DNA of 41,090 nt from JBEBSD01 sp040394475 (GCA_040394475.1 JBEBSD010000057.1:1-41090); one strand, 5' to 3'. Counted from the first letter of the stretch, positions 1-8,648 are shown. Program-made: numbers and translations. The notes: generated from the letters alone by a model not told the origin.

Positions 1-119
1 TTGTACCGATCGTAATAGCGCCCTTTGATTTTCTGAATGCCATAGTATGGAATTCAGATGAACTGAGCGTATTCGCGTCTACCAGGATGGCAATCTTATT
101 CCGGTATACTGGTAATTTT
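1..119 (-). pseudogene. 5'-truncated S41 peptidase gene fragment (direct repeat of 1543-1661)
   Basis: These bases match 1543-1661 with only two differences (positions 56 and 103). In the peptidase reading frame both are silent: Ser TCT/TCC and Arg CGG/AGG. The fragment encodes the catalytic-serine segment (ANTLSSSEF) of the S41 domain. The match stops at 119, and 16 bp later comes the stop codon of the LysE gene, so the N-terminal side of this copy is missing. The C-terminal side runs off the left edge of the window. It may be one end of a tandem duplication with a 1542-bp period. Confidence 0.8.
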
Positions 120-135
120 TATACGATGCTGATTT

Positions 136-768
136 TTAGCTGATGCGTTTGCTGAGTGCTATCTTAATACCCAATGCAATATACACCAGCCCCGAAACCC
201 GGTTCATCCACAGGCCGATTCCGGGGTTGTTCAAAACCTTTTTCGTCAAGAAAGAAGCGGCGTATGTTACAAGTATGCACCATACCAGATCAATCAGTAT
301 GTAGATAATGCCCAGTGAAAGGAAGGGGTTAATGCCCCCTCGGTAGTTTGGATCAATAAATTGTGGAAAAAAGGCCAGGAAGAACAGCGCCACTTTGGGG
401 TTGAACACATTCGCGACTACCCCTGAACCATAAATCCGCAACATGGAATCCTTTTCTCCTGCCCGGAGTTTTGTGACCGTGCCCTTTTGGGTACGCAAAC
501 TCATGATACCCAAATAGCAAAGATATGCAGCGCCCAGGTACTTCACGATGGAAAATGCCAGGGCCGACTCGGCTAAAATAATGGAAAGCCCCAAAGTTGC
601 CAATGCGATATGAACAAGCACACCGGATAAAAAACCAAGTGAAGAGTAAATCCCGGCAAGCCGGCCCTGGGATAGGGTTCTGTTGAGAATATAGATGGTA
701 TCCACGCCCGGCGTAAGCGCAAATATGATAACTGCCAGTATGAATGCTTCCAGGTGAATGATCCCCAT
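136..768 (-). CDS. LysE/RhtB-family amino-acid exporter
   Basis: This 210-residue protein is almost entirely hydrophobic, with about six membrane segments, the usual size and layout of LysE/RhtB translocators. The family motif is visible near the N-terminus (FALTPGVDTIYILNRTLSQG), followed by the G-rich second helix and the LGAAYLCYLGI helix. The family exports amino acids or small metabolites across the inner membrane by proton exchange; the substrate cannot be read from sequence. It lies 29 bp downstream of a frameshifted HxlR regulator on the same strand, so the two probably formed a regulator-exporter operon controlled from the palindrome at 1238-1256. The stop codon lies 16 bp from the junction with a duplicated peptidase fragment. 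Confidence 0.88.
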   Translation of the reverse strand: MGIIHLEAFILAVIIFALTPGVDTIYILNRTLSQGRLAGIYSSLGFLSGVLVHIALATLGLSIILAESALAFSIVKYLGAAYLCYLGIMSLRTQKGTVTKLRAGEKDSMLRIYGSGVVANVFNPKVALFFLAFFPQFIDPNYRGGINPFLSLGIIYILIDLVWCILVTYAASFLTKKVLNNPGIGLWMNRVSGLVYIALGIKIALSKRIS

Positions 769-797
769 GATGATGAGTGTTTAGTTAGTTTTCCCTA

Positions 798-1231
798 CTA
801 TTGCGCCATGCCGCTTTTGACGGTTTTATACTTTTTGGTAAGCTTCATGGCCAACCGTTTGATTACTCCCGCTTTATCATTTTTTAGCTGGATACCGAAT
901 TCCTTCCTGTATCCATTCCTGCTTTGCGCGGCTCCCCATAATGCCATCTCAATGACTATGGGAATAAGGCTAATCCCCTTTTCCGTCAGCAATAACCGGC
1001 TCTTGCTTTTCCCGGGACGGGATATTTTATGACGAATCCTTCCGCTTCCAACATTTTCAAACGCTCCGTCAGTATGTTCGTCGCAATGCTTTCGTCTGAA
1101 TTTAAAAAGTCCCCAAATATCGTTTTGTCATTCAGGATCATATCCCTGATGATGAGTAATGACCATTTGTCCCCAAAGAAATCCAGGCAAAAGCTGATAG
1201 GGCATTCGGAACGTGTTTTCACTTCTTTCAT
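798..1231 (-). pseudogene. HxlR-family transcriptional regulator, frameshifted
   Basis: The first part encodes a typical HxlR winged-helix start (CPISFCLDFFGDKWSLLIIRD, then LTERLKMLEAEGFV). After KYPVPGK the frame ends. The continuation (SRLLLTEKGISLIPIVIEMALWGA, the conserved wing and dimer helix) is found one base out of frame down to 798. One base missing from the T4 run at 1007-1010 (A4 on the coding strand) explains the break. HxlR proteins are about 110-130 residues, matching the sum of both parts. I prefer the ATG at 1229-1231 (MKEVKTRSECP), because the alternative ATG at 1244-1246 lies inside the palindromic operator. It probably regulated the downstream LysE exporter. A sequencing error in the homopolymer would give the same picture. 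Confidence 0.8.
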
Positions 1232-1237
1232 TTTTGT

Positions 1238-1256
1238 CACTTGCATAATGCAAGTG
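1238..1256 (-). promoter_or_regulatory. Palindromic operator of the HxlR regulator
   Basis: A perfect inverted repeat, CACTTGCAT / ATGCAAGTG, with a one-base centre lies 6 bp upstream of the preferred HxlR start codon. HxlR-type regulators bind short palindromes as dimers and commonly repress their own gene. The position over the translation start region suggests autorepression of the regulator and LysE exporter pair. The DNA symmetry is seen directly; the binding is inferred. Confidence 0.6.
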
Positions 1257-1329
1257 TTGTTTTATACCTGCTTGTTGGTACTGAACCGGTAAGGTAGCTG
1301 CAATTCATTTCTCATCATAATTACGGATA

Positions 1330-3562
1330 CTATTTCAAAATGATTTGGATAGCACGATCCAGCGCTTCGTCTTTACCATTTAACACGCCGTTCAATGTTC
1401 TGTTAACAACAATATCCGGGACAATGCCGACCCCTCTGGGTATCGGTTAGATCGGGATGGTACACCCCTATACCCGAAATATAGGTTAGAATACCATCGG
1501 GTAGGTATACTTCACTAATATTCCCATCTGAGCCTGCAGTAGTTGTACCGATCGTAATAGCGCCCTTTGATTTTCTGAATGCCATAGTATGGAATTCGGA
1601 TGAACTGAGCGTATTCGCGTCTACCAGGATGGCAATCTTATTCCTGTATACTGGTAATTTTCCTCCTTTCAACATGGCCGTCGCACCACTAACGTAGAAA
1701 TCCCCTGGTTTGCTTTTGTCGGTATATGTAAACCCAGCAAATGGAGTTTCAGTCTCTGCTAAATGATTTCCTATTTCATATATTGGAAAATCTCGTGGAT
1801 AGCCTCTATTATCAATAATTACCCCTTTTGTATTCTCGAATAGCTTGAAAGTCGCTCCTACTTCATCCCTCTTTATTTTTGACAGGTTAATATAGCCAAT
1901 TTCATCTGTAACAAATTTGTAGGCTTCGTTACTTGGGAAGCTACTGGAAAATAGCTCCACCTTTTTCCAGAGACGAGGTTCATAGAGCCGGACTTTCAAA
2001 CTAATAGTATCCATATTACGAATTACCGATACATCCAACGTGCTACTTGAGTCTCTTAGCAGGTCAAGTCCGATATTTCTTAGCATGAAATCTTTATTTG
2101 GATTTGGGGTGTATTCAGACCTTTCTTTTATTATTTGGTCAATATCCCGTCCTTTAATTTTAACGATTCTATCACCAATCTTAAATTGGTCCAGTGCGGC
2201 AAGTGAATCATTGTAGAAGTTTGTTACCGTGAAACTATTCTCGATAAACTCTACCTTTGCACACGAAGCCATGCGTCCTCTAAAACTTTCAATATATGGG
2301 TCTCTATAGATAATTGCATGTCCGTCACTGATTTGAGCGACCAATTTTAAGATAGCAAGATGGTAATCCAACTTGCTATCTGCCAGTACAACAGATACGA
2401 AGTTATCCCTGAATAAAGATTCCATATTTTTATCCATCAGGTACTTATACGGATAAAAGTACTCAATGTAGTTCCAATATCTGCACAGGCTTAAAAATTG
2501 AAATCTAATATCGGGTAAATTCATGTTTTCATACTTATCTTCATTGGTAAAGATGGGATTTCCCGCAAGCGTTATGTCTACATAATACCTTGAATCCTTA
2601 GACTCACTTTTTTTAATATCTTCCAGACGCTGTATTGTCTTTGATCTCAAGTTTAATTTATGAAACCAATCCCAGTTATAGTTATGAAAAATCTGCATAA
2701 CAGCTAGCCGATGATTACCTTTGAGTACTTTAAACTCTCCAAGTTTGTCAAGCCAGGAATTTATTTCCGAGTCTAACGCCTCGCTATCTTTAAAAGCTGT
2801 AAATGTTGAAATTCTTTCAAATAATTCCTGATCCCAATTCAAACTTCCATCAGCGACGTTTGGATGATAGTATTTAAGAAATCCCCAAATACGACACAGT
2901 GTAAACAGGTTTTGAATCTGCTTTTCATCTAAACCATCGATATTATTGGATGAAACTTGATCATTAGAAAATCTGTTGTTACTTTCTGTTTTAAAATAGG
3001 ATTCTCCGGTTTCAATATTTTTATCATCGATATAGACAGATAAATTATCAAACCATGCGATGCCCTGACCGTTCATCAAACATCCTATCGTAGTATTCGT
3101 TGCCTCCGACGTCAAGGGTAGGGTGATACAATATCTGTCCCAGTCTGTTGTACCGGTTACACCATCTTTCTCCATATTATCAAAATAGAGTGTTTTATTG
3201 GAACCATCGATACGCATCCAAATTCTCGCTTTCCCTTTCAAAATATTTTCGGTCTTTATAAAGCCGCATAGACGAATTTCCCTTCCGTTCATACCTATCG
3301 GTATAGACCGACTAACAGACGCATATGACATATTGTCTATTCCATCGTTGGCATTTTGCATTTTCAGACTATAACGGCCTTCCCGGGAGCTCAAATCGGC
3401 AGTGATAGCATATTCGTCACCCAAGTATTCAAAATCAACCGGTCTGTTTTGTTCAGGATCTACTTTTTCAAAATTTAAGTTTAAATCACTTTGACTACTC
3501 AAACATCCATTCAAGATGAATAAAGTAACAAATAGATATACAAAATTTAGGAAAGGTTTCAT
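1330..3562 (-). CDS. S41-family peptidase lipoprotein, C-terminal frameshift
   Basis: The protein starts with a lipoprotein signal (LFILNGC, Cys20), so it is likely anchored in the envelope. Residues about 30-185 look like a carbohydrate-binding or jelly-roll domain. A helical region and a PDZ-like segment (GDRIVKIKGRDI) follow, then the S41 protease core with GVIIDNRGYP and the nucleophile-serine motif ANTLSSSEF. The open frame runs to 1403 and ends in an atypical DTQRGRHCPGYCC. Removing one C from the C4 run at 1431-1434 restores the usual tail (VGIVPDIVVN, ending AIQIILK) to a stop at 1330-1332. The gene is therefore slightly truncated by a +1 indel or a sequencing error. Base composition is AT-rich. 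The catalytic region is partly duplicated at 1-119. Confidence 0.82.
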
Positions 3563-4273
3563 AAAGTTTAATTTTCAATAAAAACAACTAAAGATACCAA
3601 ATAGCAGACAATAGGATTTATAAATGTTACTACGGGAAATTTGATTTTATTTTGTTAGTATTATTTTTGTGAGTAGAGCCACATCATTCTAAAAATGCTT
3701 ATAAGCAAGAGAGACATTATTCCGTTTCAATGCATAAGCTGTTTATAATTGAATTGTTTTGTACTTATATCTCCGGTGAAAATAGATAAGAGTTCAAACA
3801 TTCGTTCCAAAAAATCATTAAATATTTAGCCGTAAGGGGTGCCAGTGCACTTTCCGGGTTCGGAGAAGTCAAATTTATGAAATACTCTCTATTCTACGGA
3901 CGCTTGCGGATGAATTTAAGTTTTTTTAAGATGAAGCGTGGGAAGTGTACCCCCGCTTCGTTCCGTTTGAGCGGGGTTATTCAAGTTCAATGACTCTGAG
4001 TTAGTATCGGTTCAATTTCTTCGATATAGTCGTAATCTTATGCTAAATGAATAGACGAAAAACTTGTAAGGATAGTAACGATTATTTCATATCGAATTAG
4101 TTTTCGCTCATCAAGGCTTGAGTCCAATGGAAGTCGAATTTTTTTCTAAAAGAGATAAAGGTAATGCTGTTCCTGGCTAGGTCTGGCCACGGTATATGCA
4201 GCGGAATCAACTGCCCGAAATGTCGGATTAATCCGGCAGCCTTTTTCCAAATACCCCAAAAACCGGTTAAAAA
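3563..4273. other. 711-bp AT-rich gap without a recognisable gene
   Basis: No open frame with family resemblance or good length is seen on either strand. The part next to 3562 should hold the peptidase promoter; a TATCTTTA element resembling the Bacteroidetes -7 box lies about 35 bp upstream of its start. A hairpin sits at 3951-3976, and a 12-bp palindrome (CGGATTAATCCG) lies near 4224-4235, downstream of the glycosidase gene. Confidence 0.6.
3951..3976. other. Isolated GC-rich hairpin
   Basis: CCCCGCT and AGCGGGG can form a 7-bp stem around a 12-base loop in otherwise AT-rich sequence. There is no clear U-tract on either side. It lies about 300 bp past the end of the glycosidase gene, so it could be a distal terminator or the remains of a lost element. 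Confidence 0.35.
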
Positions 4274-6508
4274 CTATTCTACAATCAGCCGGTAGGTTTC
4301 CGTTTTACCGCTCTCATAAGACACTTTGACAAGATAGATGCCGCTTGTCAGGTGTTTGACCAACATGCTGTCAGATAAGGTTTCTTCCACTTTTTGGCCG
4401 GAAAGATTTTGGAGTTCCAGATGGACAGGCTTTTCTTTCAATACATAAAAGCGTTCCGAGGCAGGATTGGGAAAGATAACGCCCTGGCCCTCTGAAAGGG
4501 GAACATCCACGGAAACGATCTCCGTATAGGTATAGGTGCCGTCGAGGTCAGTGGCCTTAAGGCGGTAATAGTTGAGTCCGCCGGCAGGATCCTCGTCATC
4601 CCATTTGTAGGTGTGCAGGGTCTCTGCGTTTTGCCTGGTCTGCACCCGACCGATCGCGCCAAAAGATGCGCCGTCGGTACTCCGCTGCACTTCAAAATGG
4701 CTGGAGTTGACTTCCCTGACAGTACTCCAGGTAAGCGACACGGTGGTCGGTTCGGCCAGTCTGGCCTGAAGGGCGTCGTGGTAGGTAACGTCGAGGCTCC
4801 CGGGATCTTGTATAAGGAGGGGCAATGTCGTAGTGACCGTGCCGCCCTCATCATCAATGGCAGTAACCGTCACCTGGACGCTGCCGGGTCCGCCTGGGGT
4901 TCCATGGATTTTCTCTCCGTCAAAGGTCAGTCCGTCGGGTAGGGCGGAGACTTCCATCCCGGCAATCCATCCGTCTTCATCTGAAAAATTGTCGATAGGA
5001 AGGGTGTATTCAAATGATAGCCCGGTTTTTGCTTTCTGTTCCGGTAACGCTGTCACAAGCCGGGGAGGAATATTGGCTGCTACACTCCAGAAGTCCTCCG
5101 AAAAAATATCATTGTCCGGGATCACCTTTGTCGGGCGGGAATTGTCGGGATCAGCCAGCGCGATGGCACGCCAGGCAGCGTAAACCTGAGTATCTATTCC
5201 GAAGTCGATTGCATCGGAGGTATTATAGACAACCGGCCCTGACTCGTCATCATACAAAGGACGCGGAACACCCTGCCAGTTGGATACAGCGCTGCGGACC
5301 ATGTTTTCCGCGCGTGAAAAGGAAGATAGGGTCGATGTGACAAACGCAACCATATGCGCACCATGTCCGAAATTACCATCGATTTGTCTTTGTATGTCCT
5401 CGAATGGGGTGTCCTCCCGCAGGAAAACCTCATTGGCTACGAAGGCGCCGGACGGAAGTCCCCCCCTGACGACATCCATCGTGAAGCGATGGTCAAATTG
5501 CGAGGCATCATTCACTTTTACGCCGTCGCCTTTTGTATTGAGGTCACCGAAGAGCACCGTCCCTCGTACGTTGCAGATTCTGTTGTGCACGGAACCGTAA
5601 TCGGAGATATATCGAATACCCGGGTTCACACTTTTTACCGCATCGATCAGCACTTCCGTATATCTTTTCAGGTTCTCATGCGAGTATCTGTACCAATCCT
5701 TCCCGCTTCTCGACTGATAAGTTTCCATGGGTTCCCAGAAGGCTATCCGTGGATGTGCTTCAGAAAAAGAGCTGTAATTGGTCCCCCAGGCCGCGTTAAG
5801 CCGGTGAATTTTCCCGTAGCGCTGCGTCAGCCAGGCTTTGAATTCATTCATGCTCTGGTCTGAGCAATCGAAATTGGTGTGGTAGATCAGCGGATGATCG
5901 GTGTCGGGTTCGAAGTTCTCGTAAGGATAGCCGGCTTCCTGTTCCGGAGTATTGGTAACACTGACGAACAGCAATTTACCTTGGTTGTGTACCCATTTAT
6001 AACGGCTTACCAGTTCGTGTACGAAGCCGGCGGCTTTGTGCACTGCCGGCATATAGTTGTAGCGGAAGGTGCTTGCCTGGTAGGCGCCCATATGAGATAT
6101 CCCGAGATGATCCTTTAGTCCGTCGTTAGCCCAGCTCCAAAATCCGTTTAGCCGGTGTTTGCTTCGCGAAACGTGAACCCTGATCGCTACCGACATTCCT
6201 TGATTGATAGCAAGTGCGATTTGGGCATCGTATTTGGACCAGTTAGGGGCGCCGGTCGACGAGTCAGGATAGACCGTATCCCAATGGATAGTCAGATAGA
6301 CCGAATTCATCCCGTACGTATGAGCTTCTTTGATCAGCTTACTTTCTTCCTCCCCGCTTTGGCTCAGGTTCAGCAGCATTAGCGCAACGTACCGCTGGCT
6401 ACCTCCGGGAACAGGCGCAGCCGATACCCTGTTGACCATCAGCAAACTACAGACTACCGCTAGGAATGCTATTTTTTTAAAAACCGTTGTATTTTTACAG
6501 TAAATCAT
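4274..6508 (-). CDS. Secreted GH42-like glycosidase with T9SS sorting domain
   Basis: This 744-residue protein has an N-terminal signal peptide with a likely cleavage near VSAAP. Residues about 35-460 resemble the TIM-barrel of beta-galactosidase-like GH42/GH5-superfamily enzymes: an early HWDTVYPD segment, VTNTPEQE around the expected acid/base position, and FVANEVFLRED around the expected nucleophile. An Ig-like putative cadherin/He_PIG domain (about 475-570, EQKAKTGLSFEYTLP) follows, then a fibronectin-III-like domain (about 580-665). The end is a type A T9SS C-terminal domain (VIFPNPASERFYV ... GIYLVKVSYESGKTETYRLIVE). It is therefore probably carried to the cell surface or secreted by the type IX (Por) system. 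The substrate is unknown and no polysaccharide-utilisation partner is adjacent. The 4438-4857 frame on the same strand is only a shadow. Confidence 0.8.
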   Translation of the reverse strand: MIYCKNTTVFKKIAFLAVVCSLLMVNRVSAAPVPGGSQRYVALMLLNLSQSGEEESKLIKEAHTYGMNSVYLTIHWDTVYPDSSTGAPNWSKYDAQIALAINQGMSVAIRVHVSRSKHRLNGFWSWANDGLKDHLGISHMGAYQASTFRYNYMPAVHKAAGFVHELVSRYKWVHNQGKLLFVSVTNTPEQEAGYPYENFEPDTDHPLIYHTNFDCSDQSMNEFKAWLTQRYGKIHRLNAAWGTNYSSFSEAHPRIAFWEPMETYQSRSGKDWYRYSHENLKRYTEVLIDAVKSVNPGIRYISDYGSVHNRICNVRGTVLFGDLNTKGDGVKVNDASQFDHRFTMDVVRGGLPSGAFVANEVFLREDTPFEDIQRQIDGNFGHGAHMVAFVTSTLSSFSRAENMVRSAVSNWQGVPRPLYDDESGPVVYNTSDAIDFGIDTQVYAAWRAIALADPDNSRPTKVIPDNDIFSEDFWSVAANIPPRLVTALPEQKAKTGLSFEYTLPIDNFSDEDGWIAGMEVSALPDGLTFDGEKIHGTPGGPGSVQVTVTAIDDEGGTVTTTLPLLIQDPGSLDVTYHDALQARLAEPTTVSLTWSTVREVNSSHFEVQRSTDGASFGAIGRVQTRQNAETLHTYKWDDEDPAGGLNYYRLKATDLDGTYTYTEIVSVDVPLSEGQGVIFPNPASERFYVLKEKPVHLELQNLSGQKVEETLSDSMLVKHLTSGIYLVKVSYESGKTETYRLIVE

Positions 6509-7178
6509 TGTACTATTTTTAAATTAATTCAAATCGTTGATTATAGGAGACCACAAGCTGGCGCCCGATGTAGGGAAGTCTGTGCATTTGCAGGCTTTTT
6601 AGTCCTTTCGCTGATCTCTGACCTGTATCCGTCCGGACACGAACAAACGGGTGCTCCGTTAGTTCGATAGTTTGCGTTTGGACAACACGGACAGGCTGTC
6701 AGCGTCAGCAGGGTATGGTACTGCAGACTCAGATTGACAAAAGGTCAGAAAGAGTTTTCAGACGAAAGCTACCTTGAACCCAAAGGGTAATAAGCTCCTG
6801 GTTCCGGTGGTTGGGAGAAGTATGTGCGGTCATAACTGCACTTTCCGGGGAGATTAGTGGCTGACCTGCAAGCAGGCGTATTTTTCGGATTATTTTGTTT
6901 GATCATTAACATATACATTTTTACATTTTTTTCTCCTCTACCGGCCTGTTTTTTCAACGTTTATACTATTCATAGCGAAGGAGGAAAAATAATCTTGAAA
7001 AAATGCAAAATGTGCGTTAGTTGAATCTTACTGTGGAATCGGCATCTAAACTAAATATGTTTGTTTCCTTTTGCAAAACTTTGACAAAAAAATAAAAAAT
7101 TGAATAGATAAAATACTACATAGCGATGCTGTTAGCGTGATGAGAGTCTCAGCATGATGGGACGTCCAAACGACTACG
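6509..7178. other. Gap upstream of the glycosidase, no confident gene
   Basis: This part of a 943-bp gap should carry the glycosidase promoter. On the minus strand between 6957 and 6541 one reading frame is cysteine-rich but broken by TAG (6769-6771) and TGA (6745-6747). See the separate entry. Nothing resembling an integrase or RNA gene is seen. The rest of the gap (7179-7451) holds repeats listed separately. Confidence 0.5.
6541..6957 (-). pseudogene. Cysteine-rich reading frame with two in-frame stops (uncertain)
   Basis: A 62-codon open frame (6957-6769) and a 67-codon open frame (6744-6541) share one phase and are separated by TAG, seven codons and TGA. The first has cysteines in PACRSATNLPGKC. 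The second has CPCCPNANYRTNG and VCSCPDGY, six cysteines in all, but no start codon. I recognise no family. It could be the decayed gene of a small disulfide- or metal-binding secreted protein, or chance. Confidence 0.25.
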
Positions 7179-7220
7179 CTTATTCTCCGCATCGGACAGT
7201 GCACGCAGTGCGTGCGCAAT
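7179..7220. repeat. Hairpin repeat, copy 1 (outside the island's outer repeat)
   Basis: These 42 bases match 8636-8677 at 37 positions. The block starts with TTATTCTCCGCATCG, which contains the fic-promoter motif CTCCGCA, and ends in an imperfect hairpin (GTGCACGC AGT GCGTGCGC). Against copy 2, the left arm has C for A and the right arm G for T, so pairing is kept. Confidence 0.7.
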
Positions 7221-7236
7221 CCGGAATGCACGATCC

Positions 7237-7260
7237 ATGGTCTGTGTCCCCACAGACCAT
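7237..7260 (-). repeat. 24-bp palindromic repeat, copy 1 of 5
   Basis: Arms ATGGTCTGTG and CACAGACCAT around a 4-base loop (TCCC on the plus strand, GGGA on the minus strand). It is identical in sequence to four copies at 27922, 28003, 28936 and 29038, here in the opposite orientation. Flanking bases (CCAAA before, GG after, on the minus strand) are shared with some of those copies. The copy lies 45 bp outside the outermost mnmE-end repeat. Confidence 0.9.
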
Positions 7261-7288
7261 TTTGGAGCAGCGGTTAAATCGGGTTGTC

Positions 7289-7391
7289 ATGCATGAATAA
7301 ATAGGGCTATGCTGAGCGGGCAAAACGCTTCACCTGGCTTTCTGTGTGTTTGTTACTTGGTTGGTTAGCGCTATCACTTCCCGATACAAAA
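7289..7391 (-). repeat. mnmE 3'-end att-like direct repeat, copy A
   Basis: Bases 7305-7391 match 11985-12071 at 79 of 87 positions, with no gaps. The right end is the last codons of mnmE (TTTTGTATCGGGAAGTGA, Phe-Cys-Ile-Gly-Lys-stop, minus strand) although no mnmE gene precedes it here. Instead the mnmE-like sequence begins abruptly after AT-rich sequence that contains a near-palindrome (TTGAT TATAA ATCAA). This copy closes the island on its outer side. Confidence 0.85.
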
Positions 7392-7451
7392 TGTAGTTTG
7401 TGTTGATTTATAATCAATTATGAGAAATAGGTACAAATGAGAGCCGAAAGA

Positions 7452-8552
7452 CTATACGGTGAGCAAATAGTTGGTGCTCCGTCCCCCAGCTTCGTCTTTC
7501 ACCAATATCCCCTTTACGACCAAGTCTTGTATATCACGTGTTGCTGTATCCTGCGAACACTTTGCAATCTTAGCCCACTTAGAAGAAGTCAGCTTGCCCT
7601 CGAACCCATCCATTAATTTATTCAGTAGCAATCGTTGCCGGTCATTGAACGTTCGTGTCACCGGCATCATCCAAAGTTTAGCTTTGCGCATCACCGAAGC
7701 CAGCACCACATCCGAAGCATCGATTGCACGCCCCAGGCATTCCAAAAACCATGTTAACCATTCGGTAATATCCAAATCACCCGATTGGGTTTTCTCCAAT
7801 ACCGAATAATAGTGCTTCCGCTCCTGCCGGATTTGAGCCGACATGCTGTAAAAACGTTGAGGGCTACCGTCCGCCCTCGCCAATTGCATGTCCGCTATCG
7901 CCCTTGATATCCGCCCGTTGCCATCCTCGAATGGGTGTATGGTCACAAACCAAAGATGGGCCACCGCGGCTTTTAACATCGGATCGATGGCTGTATCGCT
8001 ATTGAACCACGTCAAAAAACGCTCCATCTCTACCGGCAACTTCTCGCTATCGGGTGCTCGGAAATGCATTTCCTCCCTGCCCATCGCCCCTGACACCACC
8101 TGCATGGGATCGTCCTTTGTGTTCTTCCGCCAATCACCGACTACAATGCGATACATATTGCTACGACCTGTGGGAAACATTGCAGCATGCCAGCTAAACA
8201 ACTGTTCTTCATCCAGCGGTTGATCATACCGTTGTGTGGCATCCAGCATCATCTCCACCACACCGTCAACATGCCGATCCGAAGGTACCAAGCCAACGAT
8301 ATCCAGCCCAAGGCGACGGGCAATGGAAGACCGTACCTGTTCAATATCCAGTATCTCCCCTTCGATTTCACTGGACTTAACCACATCTTGGGTCAAGGTC
8401 TGCAATACCGCTTCCGCTTTTAAGTCGAACCCCAAGTGCTCCATATAGCCCAAGAGTTTCCCTTGTTTAAAGCGTACCGCTGCCAAGAGCGAGGCTATTT
8501 TATCCGCATTCCATGTAAAATCAGGCCAGTGATGTAATTGATTGATATACAT
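7452..8552 (-). CDS. Fic-family protein with DUF4172 N-terminus and C-terminal winged helix
   Basis: Fic enzymes usually transfer AMP from ATP to hydroxyl groups of target proteins. The N-terminal part (MYINQLHHWPDFTW, residues 1-75) resembles DUF4172 and carries the inhibitory helix motif SSEIEGE, fitting (S/T)xxxE(G/N), so it is a class II Fic with an in-cis brake. The catalytic motif HPFEDGNGRISR is complete near the middle. The last 70 residues form a winged helix (SKWAKIAKCSQDTATRDIQDL). I chose the ATG at 8550-8552, giving 366 residues. A longer frame reaches 8636 but would translate through the promoter and operator repeats. The promoter has four CTCCGCA sites, and the protein's own wing domain may bind them. 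The gene lies inside the mnmE-linked island, right before att-like copy A. Confidence 0.9.
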   Translation of the reverse strand: MYINQLHHWPDFTWNADKIASLLAAVRFKQGKLLGYMEHLGFDLKAEAVLQTLTQDVVKSSEIEGEILDIEQVRSSIARRLGLDIVGLVPSDRHVDGVVEMMLDATQRYDQPLDEEQLFSWHAAMFPTGRSNMYRIVVGDWRKNTKDDPMQVVSGAMGREEMHFRAPDSEKLPVEMERFLTWFNSDTAIDPMLKAAVAHLWFVTIHPFEDGNGRISRAIADMQLARADGSPQRFYSMSAQIRQERKHYYSVLEKTQSGDLDITEWLTWFLECLGRAIDASDVVLASVMRKAKLWMMPVTRTFNDRQRLLLNKLMDGFEGKLTSSKWAKIAKCSQDTATRDIQDLVVKGILVKDEAGGRSTNYLLTV

Positions 8553-8553
8553 T

Positions 8554-8648
8554 CTCCGCAAATTATACAGCAAATATAGGTAATAATCTCCGCATTCAAA
8601 AATTATACTCCGCAATATATGCGGACATAAAAGCACTTATTCTCCGCA
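8554..8648 (-). promoter_or_regulatory. fic promoter with repeated CTCCGCA/TGCGGAG operator sites
   Basis: On the minus strand a -33 box (TTTTTG, its TTTG at 8597-8600) and a -7 box (TATATTTG, 8571-8578) are 18 bp apart, matching the Bacteroidetes TTTG / TAnnTTTG promoter. CTCCGCA occurs on the plus strand at 8554-8560, 8588-8594, 8608-8614 and 8642-8648. The third pairs with TGCGGA (8620-8625) as an inverted repeat. One site lies between the -33 and -7 boxes, one next to the start codon and the paired site just upstream, as expected for repression. Confidence 0.65.

Noticed and set aside
1007..1010. Programmed frameshifting in the HxlR gene
   Set aside because: There is no slippery heptamer or downstream structure, and HxlR regulators are not known to use recoding. 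An indel or sequencing error is simpler.
754..1292. Plus-strand frames opposite the HxlR gene
   Set aside because: They are antisense to a recognisable HxlR coding sequence and have no family resemblance.
6979..7023. A strong AGGAGG followed by TTG and nine codons (MKKCKMCVS)
   Set aside because: It is too short to judge, and Bacteroidota rarely rely on Shine-Dalgarno sites.
8553..8636. A longer start for the Fic protein at 8636
   Set aside because: The extra 28 codons run through the -33 and -7 boxes and the CTCCGCA sites. The protein family begins at MYINQ.
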